DNA from: Acidobacteriota bacterium
GTDB taxonomy: Bacteria; Acidobacteriota; Thermoanaerobaculia; Multivoradales; SZUA-115
Direction: 5' to 3'
DNA: 5,907 nt
Assembly (NCBI GenBank): GCA_003231035.1
Contig: QIHU01000688.1
Coordinates: forward strand, 1-5,907
The notes beneath the pieces were generated by a model. It had not been told where the DNA came from. It did not search any database and saw only the letters and a list, made by a program, of their open reading frames with translations. Numbering within the stretch: the first letter of the stretch is position 1; each line of letters starts with the position of its first letter. The translations under genes were made by a program, and so were the position numbers. Below, in pieces: positions 5,564 to 5,907 of the stretch.

Positions 5564-5676
5564 GTCTCTCTGTGGTCCGCGGTCGGGTCGGGTTTGACGA
5601 TGGCCAGACCCGCGGAGGGCGTGGCCGCTGAAAGGGCCAGCGTCAATAGCAAAGTCCAGGCCGTGCGTAGGGTCAT
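5515..5676 (-). pseudogene. Start of a secreted-protein gene, joined out of frame to the methyltransferase tail
   Basis: The ATG at 5676 opens a 53-codon frame with a clear Sec signal peptide: MTLRTAW, a Leu/Ala core, then a cleavage site after AGLA (residue 25). GGGAG (5686-5690) is 9 nt upstream. A second ATG at 5682 is only 3 nt from it, so 5676 is preferred. After about residue 33 the frame enters the duplicated tail in the wrong frame and ends at TGA 5515, giving an Arg/Ser-rich nonsense end. It begins 38 nt after the stop of the right-edge gene on the same strand, so it was probably the next gene in that operon. Its original body is missing. Alternatively it is a genuine very short exported peptide. 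Confidence 0.5.
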
Positions 5677-5714
5677 GGTCATTTTCTCCCGAGTGAGTCG
5701 TTCTCCGTGCGCGC

Positions 5715-5907
5715 TCAGTGGCCGCCCCAAGTCCATTGCGGTGAGTAGGTCACCCTCGCCAGGAGCCGATCGTCGGTGGTCTGCGTGCGGGTGATCGCCT
5801 CCTTGGTTTCGCTGGTCGCGAGTTCGAGGCTCAGCAACCAGCCTTTCGATGCGCCCAGGTGCCAGTCGAGAGTGCCGCGGGCCGAGCGCCGGGTGCGCTC
5901 GCTCCTT
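5715..5907 (-). CDS. C-terminal fragment of an unidentified beta-rich protein (partial at right edge)
   Basis: On the minus strand one frame is open from the edge to TGA at 5715-5717, giving 63 residues. After an Arg-rich start, the sequence has alternating hydrophobic/polar stretches (GTLDWHLGAS, WLLSLELATSE, DRLLARVTYSPQWTWGGH), as in the last strands of an outer-membrane or other beta-barrel protein. It lacks the usual terminal Phe/Trp, so the barrel idea is an inference. Third codon positions are strongly G/C, supporting real coding. The signal-peptide frame follows at 5676 on the same strand. The gene's main part lies outside the window. Confidence 0.55.
   Translation of the reverse strand, partial: RSERTRRSARGTLDWHLGASKGWLLSLELATSETKEAITRTQTTDDRLLARVTYSPQWTWGGH

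Noticed and set aside
5594..5794. Plus-strand 66-codon frame near the right end
   Set aside because: Opposite the signal-peptide start and the right-edge gene; no ribosome-binding site and no domain.
5866..5874. AGGTGCCA-like match to the REP arm inside the right-edge gene
   Set aside because: Only about 8 bases match and the flanks do not; explained by coding sequence and chance.

Overview
The window looks like chromosomal DNA from a high-GC Gram-negative bacterium. Three things suggest Acidobacteriota or a similar soil/sediment lineage: a kinase-type N-terminus of the 'RW.RIKEIFHRA' style, a methyltransferase carrying a 'SGWA' beta-sandwich plus a coiled-coil/'SRFWKMRKAW' tail as in polysaccharide-assembly proteins, and REP-like dispersed repeats. 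This is inference from sequence style, and Myxococcota or another high-GC phylum is not excluded.

Layout: (1) 1-106, minus strand: first 35 codons of a probable Ser/Thr protein kinase, cut by the left edge. (2) 235-1674, minus: a complete three-part SAM-dependent methyltransferase (479 aa). (3) 1675-1860: intergenic DNA with a REP-like inverted repeat forming an 18-bp stem. Its right half is also the last codons of the toxin gene. (4) 1833-2566, minus: a Phd/YefM antitoxin and VapC-type PIN toxin joined by a 4-base GTGA overlap, with a strong Shine-Dalgarno, a plausible promoter and an operator-like palindrome upstream. (5) 2649-3004: mainly non-coding, with another REP-like copy containing a 15-bp tandem duplication. 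(6) 3005-3892, plus: a secreted, proline-linker, Ig-like-domain protein of unknown function. (7) 3981-5129, plus: a divergent SGNH/GDSL-type hydrolase, separated from the secreted protein by a hairpin followed by a T-rich run. (8) 5130-5329: small hairpins and a possible orphan gene tail. (9) 5330-5563, minus: a 234-bp, about 95% identical second copy of the methyltransferase's 3' end without the rest of the gene. (10) 5515-5676, minus: a signal-peptide start running into that copy in the wrong frame. (11) 5715-5907, minus: the C-terminal 63 codons of an unidentified, beta-rich protein cut by the right edge.

The toxin-antitoxin pair is a self-contained module bracketed by related repeats. The secreted protein and the SGNH enzyme may be one plus-strand transcription unit, but nothing shows a shared pathway. 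The methyltransferase probably modifies a surface glycan, judging by domain style alone. The clearest sign of rearrangement is the duplicated methyltransferase tail and its junction with an unrelated signal-peptide gene near the right end. I see no tRNA, rRNA, CRISPR array or complete insertion sequence, and no convincing new multi-gene system.
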